DNA of 64,000 nucleotides from Streptomyces niveus (GTDB taxonomy: Bacteria > Actinomycetota > Actinomycetes > Streptomycetales > Streptomycetaceae), in contig NZ_CP018047.1 in the NCBI RefSeq assembly GCF_002009175.1, positions 4,402,001-4,466,000 of the forward strand, given 5' to 3'. Shown one piece after another: positions 25,156 to 33,823 of this stretch. Below the pieces are notes generated by a model. It ran no database searches and had not been told where the DNA came from. It saw nothing but the letters and a program-made list of their open reading frames with translations. Every line of letters starts with the position of its first letter. The first letter of the stretch is position 1. Position numbers and translations under genes: made by a program.

Positions 25156-26756
25156 GCGTACCCCTGCTCAGCGAGGAAGCGCTGGCGGTGCGCCGCGAAG
25201 TCCTGGTCGATCGTGTCGCGGGCGACCACCGAGTAGAAGCGCGCCTCGTGGCCGTCCGCCTTCGGCCGGAGCACCCGGCCCAGCCGCTGCGCCTCCTCCT
25301 GCCGGGAGCCGAACGTGCCCGACACCTGGATGGCGACCGTCGCCTCCGGCAGATCGATCGAGAAGTTCGCGACCTTCGACACGACGAGCACCGAGATCTC
25401 GCCCTGCCGGAACGCCTCGAACAGCTTCTCCCGCTGCGCGTTGCTCGTCTCGCCCTTGATCACCGGAGCGTCCAGATGCTCGCCCAGCTCGTCGAGCTGG
25501 TCGATGTACTGGCCGATGACCAGCGTCTGCTCGCCCTTGTGCTTACGGACCAGGGCCTCCGTCACCTTGCGCTTGGTCGCCGTCGTCGCGCAGAAGCGGT
25601 ACTTCTCCTCCTGCTCGGCCGTCGCGTACGCCAGACGCTCGCTGTCGGTGAGATTGACCCGTACCTCCACACAGTCCGCGGGCGCGATGTAGCCCTGCGC
25701 CTCGATCTCCTTCCACGGCGCGTCGAAACGCTTCGGCCCGATGAGCGAGAAGACGTCCGACTCGCGGCCGTCCTCCCGTACGAGCGTGGCCGTCAGCCCG
25801 AGCCGGCGCCGCGCCTGGAGGTCGGCGGTGAACTTGAAGACGGGCGCGGGCAGCAGATGCACCTCGTCGTAGACGATCAGACCCCAGTCGCGGGAGTCGA
25901 ACAGCTCCAGATGCGGATAGACGCCCTTACGGCGGACCGTGAGGACCTGGTACGTCGCGATCGTGACCGGGCGGATCTCCTTGCGCGTACCGCTGTACTC
26001 GCCGATCTCCTCCTCGGTCAGGGACGTGCGCCTGATCAGCTCGTGCTTCCACTGGCGGGCGGAGACGGTGTTGGTGACGAGGATCAGCGTCGTCGCCTTC
26101 GCCTGCGCCATCGCGCCCGCGCCGACGAGCGTCTTGCCCGCCCCGCACGGCAGCACGACGACCCCGGACCCGCCGTGCCAGAAGCCCTCGACGGCCTGCT
26201 TCTGATACGGCCGCAGCGACCACTCGCGCTCGTCCAGCTCGATGGCGTGCGCCTCGCCGTCCACATACCCGGCCAGGTCCTCCGCCGGCCAGCCCAGCTT
26301 CAGCAGCGTCTGCTTGATCTGCCCGCGCTCGGAGGGGTGCACGGCGACGGTGTCCGGGTCGATCCGCGCGCCGACGAGCGGCTGGACCTTCTTCGACCGC
26401 AGGATCTCCTCCAGGACCGGCCGGTCGGTGCTGGTCAGCACGAGCCCGTGGGTGGGGTGCTTGGACAGCGTGAGCCGCCCGTACCTGGCCATGGTCTCGG
26501 CGACGTCCACGAGCAGCGCGTGCGGTACCGGGTAGCGCGAGAACGCCACGAGCGCGTCGATGACCTGCTCGGCATCGTGCCCGGCGGCCCGCGCGTTCCA
26601 CAGCCCGAGCGGTGTCAGCCGGTACGTGTGGATGTGCTCGGGCGCCCGCTCCAGCTCGGCGAAGGGCGCGATGGCCCGCCGGCAGGCGTCGGCCTGCTCG
26701 TGATCCACCTCCAGCAGCAACGTTTTGTCGCTCTGGACGATGAGGGGTCCGTTCAC
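25113..26756 (-). CDS. XPB/Ssl2-type DNA repair helicase
   Basis: 547 residues. An N-terminal helicase-associated domain (about 1-160; LSKHPTHGLVLTSTDRPVLE) precedes two RecA-like domains: Q-like RPYQKQAVEGF, Walker A CGAGKT with K208, DEVH (297-300), LGLTATLVREDG, and the C-terminal IQVSGTFGSRQEEAQRLGRV. This is the XPB family of SF2 3'-5' helicases, conserved in actinobacteria and related to the TFIIH subunit; DNA repair is assumed. It starts at GTG 26756. The helicase-associated partner lies at 27785-30349, separated by a VanZ gene on the other strand. Confidence 0.93.
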   Translation of the reverse strand: MNGPLIVQSDKTLLLEVDHEQADACRRAIAPFAELERAPEHIHTYRLTPLGLWNARAAGHDAEQVIDALVAFSRYPVPHALLVDVAETMARYGRLTLSKHPTHGLVLTSTDRPVLEEILRSKKVQPLVGARIDPDTVAVHPSERGQIKQTLLKLGWPAEDLAGYVDGEAHAIELDEREWSLRPYQKQAVEGFWHGGSGVVVLPCGAGKTLVGAGAMAQAKATTLILVTNTVSARQWKHELIRRTSLTEEEIGEYSGTRKEIRPVTIATYQVLTVRRKGVYPHLELFDSRDWGLIVYDEVHLLPAPVFKFTADLQARRRLGLTATLVREDGRESDVFSLIGPKRFDAPWKEIEAQGYIAPADCVEVRVNLTDSERLAYATAEQEEKYRFCATTATKRKVTEALVRKHKGEQTLVIGQYIDQLDELGEHLDAPVIKGETSNAQREKLFEAFRQGEISVLVVSKVANFSIDLPEATVAIQVSGTFGSRQEEAQRLGRVLRPKADGHEARFYSVVARDTIDQDFAAHRQRFLAEQGYAYRIVDADELLAGN

Positions 26757-26845
26757 AGCAGCGCCTTCCGTCCTTCGTACGGCCACTTCGCACGGCCAAA
26801 CGTCCAGTGTGGCGTATCGCCGCTGGTTTCGTGGTGGGGGTGCGT

Positions 26846-27772
26846 ATGCGGCCCGGTCCGGGGCAAGCGCGGCGTATGGCCGCTGAAATGGAACGGACGG
26901 GTGGGCGGGGCACCGCCCGTGGGGTGGACGGCTCGGGGAACGCGACGTCGTCCTGGAGCACATCGTGGGGCGGAGCCGTGCTGCGGGTGGTCATTCTGGC
27001 CGTCGCGCTCCTGCTGCTCGTGGGGTTCGCGGCCGTTCTGGCGGAGTTGACGCTCACACCGTCACCCGCGTCGTCGGAGATCGCCGGGTCCAATCTCCAG
27101 CCGGGGCACTCGCTGCGCCAGTACGCCGAGGACTACACCTTCCTCGCGGCCTGCAAGCAGGTCGGCGGCAACGTGCTGATGGGCGCCCCGTTCGGGCTGT
27201 TGCTGCCGGTGCTGGTGCCGCGCAGGTTCCGGATGCTGCGGGTGGTGGCGCTGACCGCGGTCATGATGACCGTGGTGGAGCTGGCGCAGGGCGCGATCGT
27301 CGAGGGCCGGGCCTTCGACGTGGACGACGTGATCATGAACACGAGCGGTGCGTTCCTCGCGTACCTGCTGCTCGGGCGCCGGTTGAGCCACCGTTTCCAC
27401 ACGCTGGGGTTCCGCTCGCTGGAGGCGCAGGCCCGGCGCGAGCGGGAGCGCGAGGAAGTGCGTGCGGCGGAGCGGCGCGAGCGGGCGGCGGAGAAGAAGG
27501 CCCGGCGCGCGGGTGTGAGCACGGGTACGCACACGACCGGTCGCGCGCCGTGGACCGAGCGCGTGCGGTCCGCGGTGAAGCGCGAGCCCGTGGCGCCGAA
27601 GAAGCCGGCGGCTCCGGCGAAGAGGACGACGCCGAAGAAGACCCCGGCCAAGACGGCTGCCAAGGCGACGGCCAAGGTGACTGGCAGGAAGACCACGACC
27701 GCGAAGAAGCCCGCGGCGAAGAAGACCACGACCGCGAAGAAGACCCCGCCGGTGAAGAAGACTCCGAAGTAG
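26846..27772 (+). CDS. VanZ family membrane protein with a lysine-rich histone-like tail
   Basis: 308 residues from ATG 26846 (GTG 26807 would add 13). Residues about 45-180 are the VanZ domain with four helices: VILAVALLLLVGFAAVLAEL, QVGGNVLMGAPFGLLLPVLV, VVALTAVMMTVVELAQGAI and FDVDDVIMNTSGAFLAYLLL. After a charged coiled coil (about 190-225) comes a 70-residue Lys/Ala/Pro/Thr tail with repeats like TTTAKKPAAKKTTTAKKTP, as in histone H1-like proteins. VanZ domains are linked to glycopeptide tolerance, but the function here is unknown. The tail could bind DNA, RNA or anionic wall polymers. Confidence 0.82.
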   Translation: MRPGPGQARRMAAEMERTGGRGTARGVDGSGNATSSWSTSWGGAVLRVVILAVALLLLVGFAAVLAELTLTPSPASSEIAGSNLQPGHSLRQYAEDYTFLAACKQVGGNVLMGAPFGLLLPVLVPRRFRMLRVVALTAVMMTVVELAQGAIVEGRAFDVDDVIMNTSGAFLAYLLLGRRLSHRFHTLGFRSLEAQARREREREEVRAAERRERAAEKKARRAGVSTGTHTTGRAPWTERVRSAVKREPVAPKKPAAPAKRTTPKKTPAKTAAKATAKVTGRKTTTAKKPAAKKTTTAKKTPPVKKTPK

Positions 27773-27784
27773 CGCCCGGCGGGG

Positions 27785-30349
27785 CTACGCCGGGTCGTCC
27801 GCCAGTTCCGAGACGCCTGTGATGCGGTGCAGCGGATATGTGCGGACCTCGTCCGCCGTGTGGTCGTACGCCGTCACGAAGCCGCCCTCGACCCGCACGG
27901 GCGCGATCACCCGCTGGCTCGCCGCGCCCTCCGCGTTCACGTAGCCGATCCAGAGGGCCGAGCCCGTCAGCGCGGCGGCCTGGACCGTCGCCAGGGTCTC
28001 GGCCGACGTGGTGCGGGGCAGGTCGCCGCGTGCCGGCGCCGCCGCCCCGGCCGGTTCGGGGAGCGTCTTGCGTACGACGGTCGCCGCCTGGTCACCGGCC
28101 CGGATCGCCCGTACCGCCGCGCCGAGCAGTGTCGGCGCGGGCACGGGCGGACCGTCCGGCACGGGGGCCGGGGGCGTACGCGGCGGGGTCCGGTGCGCGT
28201 GGGCGCGGGTGACCAGCACGTCGCCTTCTGCGGACTCGGCGGCCGGTGCGAGACCCATCGTGCGCAGCCCGTCCAGCAGCGTCGTCGGGTCGGCCTGGGC
28301 CGCGAGGACCGTGGGCGCCAGGCGGCGCAGCCGCAGGCCCTGAGAGCGCCGGTCGGCCAGGATCTCGTCCAGGACGGCCTCGTCGTCGCAGCGCACGTAG
28401 GCCGACGCGGCGCCGATCCGCAGATGCCCGTGGCGGCGCGCCATGTCGTCGATGAGATAGCTGAGCGGCTGCGGTACCGGCGTCCGGCTGTGGGCCGCCA
28501 GGAACGCGTGCAGGTCGGACGCGGACTGTCCGGCGTCCAGCGCGCGCCGTACGGACGCGGGCGTGAAGCGGTAGACGGTGGCGCCGCCCCGCGACTCGAT
28601 GTCGGCGATCACGGACAGGGTCTCGGCGAGCGGACGCAGCAGCGGCCCGGGGGCGACGGCGGTGAGGTCGGCCTGGAGGAGGACATGGTCGAGGGGTTCG
28701 GGGAGGTGGGGCGCGAGGGCGCGGGCGGCGTGCAGACCGGCGGCCGGGAGGTCCGCGCCGGTGGCCGCCCGGGAGGCCGGTTTCGGGAACGCGCCCATCG
28801 CCCCGCCTGACCCGCCTGACCCGCCCGCCCCGGCGTCCTGGGCGATCAGCGCGCGGCCGTGCGACGACAGCGCGCCGCGGCCGGTCACGCCCAGCATCTC
28901 CGCCTCGTTCAGGGTCCACGCGGCGATGCGCGCCCGCAGATCCTCGGGCCGGCCGGCCGCCGCACCGCGCAGCGGCCGCTCCCAGCGCAGCCGGGCGAGC
29001 ACGCTCTCCGGATCGGGCGCGGTGCCCGCCGGGAGGCTCGCGAGCAGGTCCAGTACATGGCGCCGTACCTCCGGCGCTGCGCCGCGGTCCAGGTCGGGGC
29101 CGAGCGCGGCGAGCGTACGGCCCTTGCTGTCCTGGCCGCCGACGAGGCCCGCCGTGCGGGTGGCGCCGAGCCAGGCCGTGGCCAGCCTGGCCCACCGTTC
29201 GGCCGGGGGCAGGTCGGGCCACTGGTCGTAGGCGGGCGTCGGCGCGTACCGTTCGTCCGCCTCGCCGTCCGCCGCCAACAGCCCTGCCGCGTAGGCGAGT
29301 TCGACCCAGAAGGCGGCCACGGGCTCGGTGACGTCCAGCGCGGTGGCGGTGCGCTTGAGGTCGCGTACGGAGAGACCGCCGGCGCGCAGGACGTTCGGGC
29401 CGCCCTCGTTCCACTCCTTGGCCAGCTCCTCGATCGTCTCCAGCGCGGTGTACGCCTGCGCGGCCGCCGCGCTGTCCACAACCTGTGGACGACTGGTGGC
29501 CGCCGAGGCCGCCGACGCCGTCGAGGGGTGCGGCAGGATCGCCGGCGGCTCCGGCTCGGCGGCGCGGTGCGCGCGGCCCCCGCGCAGATGCAGCGCGGCC
29601 TCGCGGGGCAGCACGACGGTGCGCGTGGAGGTCGGCAGCAGCAGCCCGTGGTCGCGCAGCCACTGCACGGGCGGCGCGGGCTTCGAGGTGATCTCGCCGT
29701 ACGGCGGCCCCCACACCAGCCGGTCGAGAACGGTCAGCGCCTCCGGCGGGGCGGTGTCGAGCAGCGCCGCCATACGGGTGCGGTCGGTGAAGAGCCCGGC
29801 CAGCGCGGCGACCGCCGAGACCGGGTCGTGCGTGGACGGCAGACCGGCGGTGGTGATGATCTCCTGGATCCGGCCGGGCGACATCCCCGCCGTGGCCTCG
29901 GCGACGGTCGGGCCGAGACCGGTCGGGGAGGGGTGGCTGGGGGACGGGGCCAGGATCTCGCGGGCCGTACGGACCAGCCGCAGCCGGTCGTCCGCGCCCC
30001 AGATCAGCGCCTGTTCCCGCAGCGCGGCGACGGCGCGCGGCAGGGCGGCCTCGACGCGCGCGTCACCCTCGTCGCCGGTCATCAGGGCGAGCAGGGCCTC
30101 GTACGGCGCGGGGTCGGTCGATGCCGCCAGCGCCTCGGCGCTCTGGAGCGTGAAACGGTCCAGCCGCTCCAGCGCGCGCATCACGGAGGCGCGGGTGCCT
30201 GCCCGGGTTGCGAGCTGGCTGAGGTCGTTCGGTACGGGGCTCAGCAGGTCGGGACGCGTGCGCAGCAGAGCGGCCAGCGCGTCGTCGTCGCGGGTGCGCA
30301 GGGCCTCCGCGAGCGTACGCGGTGGCGTTCCGCCGGTTCGTTCGGACAC
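27785..30349 (-). CDS. Helicase-associated protein paired with XPB
   Basis: 854 residues. It lacks Walker motifs, so it is not itself a helicase. The N-terminus has LAEALRTRDDDALAALLRTR and PDLLSPVPNDLSQLATRAGT, repeated winged-helix-like helices follow, and the C-terminal third includes RMG-like SYLIDDMARRHGHLRIGAAS and AYVRCDDEAVLDEILADRRS, resembling the helicase C-terminal-like and WYL-like domains of mycobacterial Rv0862c, the neighbour of the XPB gene Rv0861c. It probably partners XPB in DNA transactions; the biochemical role is not established. Confidence 0.82.
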   Translation of the reverse strand: MSERTGGTPPRTLAEALRTRDDDALAALLRTRPDLLSPVPNDLSQLATRAGTRASVMRALERLDRFTLQSAEALAASTDPAPYEALLALMTGDEGDARVEAALPRAVAALREQALIWGADDRLRLVRTAREILAPSPSHPSPTGLGPTVAEATAGMSPGRIQEIITTAGLPSTHDPVSAVAALAGLFTDRTRMAALLDTAPPEALTVLDRLVWGPPYGEITSKPAPPVQWLRDHGLLLPTSTRTVVLPREAALHLRGGRAHRAAEPEPPAILPHPSTASAASAATSRPQVVDSAAAAQAYTALETIEELAKEWNEGGPNVLRAGGLSVRDLKRTATALDVTEPVAAFWVELAYAAGLLAADGEADERYAPTPAYDQWPDLPPAERWARLATAWLGATRTAGLVGGQDSKGRTLAALGPDLDRGAAPEVRRHVLDLLASLPAGTAPDPESVLARLRWERPLRGAAAGRPEDLRARIAAWTLNEAEMLGVTGRGALSSHGRALIAQDAGAGGSGGSGGAMGAFPKPASRAATGADLPAAGLHAARALAPHLPEPLDHVLLQADLTAVAPGPLLRPLAETLSVIADIESRGGATVYRFTPASVRRALDAGQSASDLHAFLAAHSRTPVPQPLSYLIDDMARRHGHLRIGAASAYVRCDDEAVLDEILADRRSQGLRLRRLAPTVLAAQADPTTLLDGLRTMGLAPAAESAEGDVLVTRAHAHRTPPRTPPAPVPDGPPVPAPTLLGAAVRAIRAGDQAATVVRKTLPEPAGAAAPARGDLPRTTSAETLATVQAAALTGSALWIGYVNAEGAASQRVIAPVRVEGGFVTAYDHTADEVRTYPLHRITGVSELADDPA

Positions 30350-30473
30350 GTGCGCCTCCAGGGGCGGCTAGCTGATTCCCATCCGCCCCACGTTAGCCCC
30401 TGCGGGGCGCCGGGCCGGGGTGGTGGCCGTCGGGGGCCGTGCGGCGCGGTGCGGGAAGGGCGTCGGAGGCTTG

Positions 30474-30502
30474 TTGACAGGCGGCGGGCGGCTGCATGTA
30501 AT
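30474..30502 (+). promoter_or_regulatory. Consensus housekeeping (HrdB-like) promoter
   Basis: -35 TTGACA (30474-30479), a 17-base spacer, then -10 TGTAAT (30497-30502), on the plus strand. This is the best match to the sigma-70 consensus that I noticed in the window. The expected start near 30509 is about 257 bases before the next annotated gene (30766), so it would give a long leader or a separate small transcript. Confidence 0.6.
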
Positions 30503-30606
30503 GGACACGGCGCCGCGTGGTGCCGGCCGAAGAGCAGTGGGCGGGCCGGTGACCGGGCGAGCGCCCTTCATGCAGGGGATCCGCCATGAGTACGTACTCC
30601 GCGACC

Positions 30607-30628
30607 CGTATGTGACCTCGTATGTGAC
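30607..30628 (+). repeat. Direct repeat CGTATGTGAC
   Basis: CGTATGTGAC at 30607-30616 and again at 30619-30628, a 12-base period, within the leader after the strong promoter. The spacing is near one helical turn and could be an activator or repressor site, or simple repetition. Confidence 0.4.
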
Positions 30629-30765
30629 GTAGCCGCGAGCGCGAACGCGCGCTGCCGCACGTCGTCTCCCGTCATCCTTCGCGGCCGGCCCGGTCCGCGC
30701 GGCACCGTCACGCGTCAACGCGTCGCGTCCGGGGGCCGCCCTCATCTTCCGGAGAACACACACGC

Positions 30766-31668
30766 ATGCCCACATCGTTCAATGAATCCGTCATCGAGGA
30801 GTTCCGCGCCAACGAGGGGAAGGTCGGCGGTCCCTTCGAAGGCGGGAACCTGCTCCTGCTGACCACCACAGGCGCGAGGTCGGGGACCGCCAGGACAACC
30901 CCGCTCGGGTACGTCCGCCACGGCGGCTCGCTCCTGCTCGTCGCCTCCAACCTCGGCGCCCCCGACCACCCGGCCTGGTACCGCAACCTGCTCGCCCACC
31001 CCGTGGTCGGCGTCGAGATCGGCACCAGCGCCTACCAGGCACTCGCGATCCCGGCCGAAGGGGCAAGGCGCGACGAGCTGTTCGCGCACGTACTACGCGA
31101 GGCTCCCGGATACGGCGACTACCAGGCCGCGACCACCCGCACCCTGCCGGTCGTGGTGCTGGAGCCCGCCGTGCCCGACGACGGGAGCCCGCGCGAGGTG
31201 CGGACCCTCGCCGACAAGATCCTGGAGGTCCATGACCAACTGCGCCTCCAGCTGGGGCTGGTGACCGCCGATGTCGATGCGCACTTCGCCGCGCTCGCCG
31301 CCCACGAGGGTCCCGGCGAGCCGCCGTCGCCAAGTCTCGGGTTGCAGATCCGGCAGCGCTGTCTGGCGTTCTGCCAGGCGCTGGAGTTCCACCACACCAG
31401 CGAGGACGGGCACTTGTTCCCCGGGATGGCCCACTACCACCCGCATCTGACCGATGTCTTCGACCGGCTCCGCGCCGAACACCGCACGGTCGCCCGCATC
31501 CAGGAGGGGCTGGTGGCGCTGCTGGCGGACATCGGCGCCGCGGATCCGCCGCGATTCCGGGCGGAGTTGGCGCGGATGACGACGGAACTGACCGCGCACC
31601 TCGACTACGAGGAGGAGAAGATCCTTCCCCTCGTGGCGGACGTGCCGTGGCCGCCGGGCACGCCCTAG
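30766..31668 (+). CDS. DDN-type nitroreductase fused to a hemerythrin domain
   Basis: 300 residues. Residues about 1-135 are a deazaflavin (F420)-dependent nitroreductase/DDN-like split-barrel: FEGGNLLLLTTTGARSGTAR, GSLLLVASNLGAPDHPAWYR, NLLAHPVVGVEIGTSAYQA. Residues about 145-290 are hemerythrin-like: ADKILEVHDQLRLQLGLV, CQALEFHHTSEDGHLFPGM, RLRAEHRTVARIQEGL and TAHLDYEEEKILPLV give the His/Glu/Asp di-iron ligands. A redox reaction with F420H2 coupled to oxygen or NO sensing or detoxification is possible; the substrate is unknown. The predicted promoter is 260 bases upstream. Confidence 0.85.
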   Translation: MPTSFNESVIEEFRANEGKVGGPFEGGNLLLLTTTGARSGTARTTPLGYVRHGGSLLLVASNLGAPDHPAWYRNLLAHPVVGVEIGTSAYQALAIPAEGARRDELFAHVLREAPGYGDYQAATTRTLPVVVLEPAVPDDGSPREVRTLADKILEVHDQLRLQLGLVTADVDAHFAALAAHEGPGEPPSPSLGLQIRQRCLAFCQALEFHHTSEDGHLFPGMAHYHPHLTDVFDRLRAEHRTVARIQEGLVALLADIGAADPPRFRAELARMTTELTAHLDYEEEKILPLVADVPWPPGTP

Positions 31669-31773
31669 AGGACGAGCCCGACTCAAGAGCCGTCCGTACG
31701 CGCTGTACTGGACGTACGGGGACGAGCGCGACACCATCGGCCCCAGGTACGGCGCGTATGTGCGGAGGGCAGT

Positions 31774-32844
31774 GTGGGGATCGAGAGCGACCAGCTCGTC
31801 TACGACTATCTGAGCCGGGTCGGAGACGTGGCCCAGCAAAGGCAGTTGCCCTCCGGTGACCGGATGAGACTCGTCTCCGAGCTGCGCGGCGAGATCGACA
31901 AGCAGCGCGGGAAGTTCGGCGGCGACAGCCCCGCCGCCGTCCGCCGCATCCTGGGGCGGCTCGGTTCGCCGGACCAGGTGGTGGGCGCGGCGGCGTCGGG
32001 CGGTACGTTCGCCGACCGGCAGCCGTCGCCGGACCCGTCACCCGATCCGGCTCCCGAGCCCCGGTCCGGGCCCACGCTTCCCAAGCAGCGCGGCAAGCTG
32101 GGGCGCGGGCTGGGTCTCGGTCTCGGGCGGCGGCCGGACGGGCCGTCGCTGCCGAAGCAGAAGCGCCGGTCCGCTCCTGAGGCGCCTGCCGAACCCACCG
32201 CCCTCCCGCCGCATCTGGCCCCCATGCACGAACTCGGCGAGTCCGGCGGCGAACCGGACTGGTGGCGCGTGGACGCCGGCCCGATGGGCGCGGCGACCGG
32301 TGTCTCCGGGTTCGTCGGCGGCGTCGAGATCCCCGAGATACTGAAGCCGCCGCCGACGCCCGAGGAACGCGCCGAGAAGGCCCGCCTCGCGGCGGAGGCG
32401 GAGGCGCCGGTGGAAGTGGAAGTGGCCAAGACGCCCGAACGGCGCGGGCTGCTCTCACGACTGCGCCCACACCCCAAGAAGCCCGCCCCCGAGACCACGG
32501 GCCCCGGCCTGCGGCTCACCAACCCGTTCCTCCTGCTGGCGGCCGCCCTCCTCGTCGTCGGCGCGATCCTCGGCTCCTGGCTGGCGCTCGCGGGAGGCTG
32601 GGTCCTCGCGTACGCCTCACGCCGCCTGTCCCGCTTCGAGGCGAAGCTGGCGGTCTTGGGCCTCCCGATCGTGGCCGTGGTCGGCGGCGGGGTCTGGCTC
32701 TGGGGCCGTACGACGGGACGCTGGGGCGAGACCATCGCGAACGGCGCGATGGGCGAGGCGATCTCGGCGACCTGGCCGCTGGTGGTCCGCGTGGCGGCGG
32801 TCACCTCGGCCCTCTTCCTGATCTGGCGCTCCCGCCGAAGCTGA
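31774..32844 (+). CDS. Membrane protein with a HAAS-like N-terminal domain
   Basis: 356 residues from GTG. Residues about 1-75 (VYDYLSRVGDVAQQRQLPSG, RMRLVSELRGEIDKQRGKF, AVRRILGRLGSPDQVVGAA) resemble the HAAS/DUF1700-type helical domain that often controls membrane proteins. A long Pro/Glu/Arg-rich linker follows. The C-terminal 100 residues hold about four membrane helices (NPFLLLAAALLVVGAILGSW, VLGLPIVAVVGGGVWLWG). Function is unknown; it stands alone between two unrelated genes. Confidence 0.75.
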   Translation: MGIESDQLVYDYLSRVGDVAQQRQLPSGDRMRLVSELRGEIDKQRGKFGGDSPAAVRRILGRLGSPDQVVGAAASGGTFADRQPSPDPSPDPAPEPRSGPTLPKQRGKLGRGLGLGLGRRPDGPSLPKQKRRSAPEAPAEPTALPPHLAPMHELGESGGEPDWWRVDAGPMGAATGVSGFVGGVEIPEILKPPPTPEERAEKARLAAEAEAPVEVEVAKTPERRGLLSRLRPHPKKPAPETTGPGLRLTNPFLLLAAALLVVGAILGSWLALAGGWVLAYASRRLSRFEAKLAVLGLPIVAVVGGGVWLWGRTTGRWGETIANGAMGEAISATWPLVVRVAAVTSALFLIWRSRRS

Positions 32845-33034
32845 AGCGGGGCGTTGGGCGTGGTTCAACTCGCGCGGCGGCGGAGAGTGGGTTCCGTCGC
32901 GGCAGGTCACCCAACCTCCTTACCAAAACTACGCTTTTTCATCACGGCATCGTCACAACCGGAGCATGTTCGGGTCTGCGGGCAATCGTGGTCGCTACGG
33001 TCATCCCTCCACGAATCAGTTCTTGGGGGGACGC

Positions 33035-33610
33035 ATGAGCCACAATCCGCCGCAAGGCCCGCCTCAGCCGTGGGGACAGCCACCCCAGCCGTTCGGGCCG
33101 CCCTCAACCCCCATGACGACGCGGCCCCGTTGGGCACGTAAGCGGGTCGTCATCCCCGCCGCGGTCATCCTGTTCGGCATCGGGGGCGCGGCGGGTGCCT
33201 CCGGCAACACCGATGCCGAAGCCACCGCGAAGTCCGAGCCAGGCCCCACCGCGACGGTCACGGTGAAACCCGCCGCGCCCGCCTCGGACGAGGAGCCGGC
33301 GCCCGAGGTCACCGTCACCGAGACGGTCACGGAGAAGCCCAAGGCCAAGCCGAAGCCGAAGGTTGTCGGCATCCCCGGGGACGGCACGTTCGTCGTCGGC
33401 GACGAGGTGAAGCCCGGCACGTACAAGACGTCGGGACCCGTCGACTCCGCTTTCCCGAACTGCTACTGGGCGCGGCTGAAGAGCACGACGGGCGACTTCG
33501 AGGACATCATCGCCAACGGGAATCCGCAGGGTCAGACCACCATCACCATCGCCGGTGGAGACGGGGCGTTCCAGACCTCCGGCTGCGAGGAATGGAAGAA
33601 AACCGGCTGA
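33035..33610 (+). CDS. Membrane-anchored extracellular protein of unknown function
   Basis: 191 residues. A Pro/Gln-rich cytoplasmic stretch (1-35) is followed by a single hydrophobic segment (VVIPAAVILFGIGGAAGASG), a Thr/Pro/Lys-rich linker with TVTETVTEKPKAKPKPK, and a compact C-terminal domain (about 120-191). That domain reads IPGDGTFVVGDEVKPGTYKT, CYWARLKSTTGDFEDIIANG, and ends SGCEEWKK with two Cys that may pair. The GDGTF-VG-DI-PGTY motif recurs in many exported actinomycete proteins of unknown role. A G-run RBS precedes ATG 33035. Confidence 0.8.
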   Translation: MSHNPPQGPPQPWGQPPQPFGPPSTPMTTRPRWARKRVVIPAAVILFGIGGAAGASGNTDAEATAKSEPGPTATVTVKPAAPASDEEPAPEVTVTETVTEKPKAKPKPKVVGIPGDGTFVVGDEVKPGTYKTSGPVDSAFPNCYWARLKSTTGDFEDIIANGNPQGQTTITIAGGDGAFQTSGCEEWKKTG

Positions 33611-33627
33611 CACCCCGACAAGCAGAG

Positions 33628-33659
33628 GCCCCGCCGACCCCGTGAGGGAGGAGCGGGGC
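33628..33659 (+). terminator. Possible intrinsic terminator
   Basis: Arms GCCCCGC (33628-33634) and GCGGGGC (33653-33659) with an 18-base loop, 18 bases past the stop of the preceding gene. The stem is short and the loop long, so it is only a candidate. Confidence 0.4.
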
Positions 33660-33823
33660 TTCGTGCCGCCGGGCTGCGCGAAACGGCTACGCCCGGCCCC
33701 CCCCGGCACACCCCGTGCGCCCGCGCTACCGAGCACCTCCCGATCGTCCTCGATACGCAACCGCGCCTGGCGGCACAATGCAGGCCCGTCCGGCGGCCCG
33801 AGGACGAGGCCGTCGCGCGGCGG

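Larger units (their letters stand above)
30350..30765. other. Intergenic region with a consensus promoter and short repeats
   Basis: 416 bases between the helicase partner and the nitroreductase-hemerythrin gene. It holds a near-perfect housekeeping promoter (see 30474-30502), the direct repeat at 30607-30628 and a few very short reading frames (for example ATG 30571, 20 codons, and ATG 30586, 9 codons, the latter behind GGGGATCC). No long gene is supported. Confidence 0.6.

Noticed and set aside
24033..27050. Long plus-strand open frame of about 1000 codons across two genes
   Set aside because: It is the out-of-frame shadow of the GT87 gene and the antisense of the XPB gene; composition is Arg/Ala/Gly/Pro-rich with no motifs, as expected of GC-rich antisense frames.
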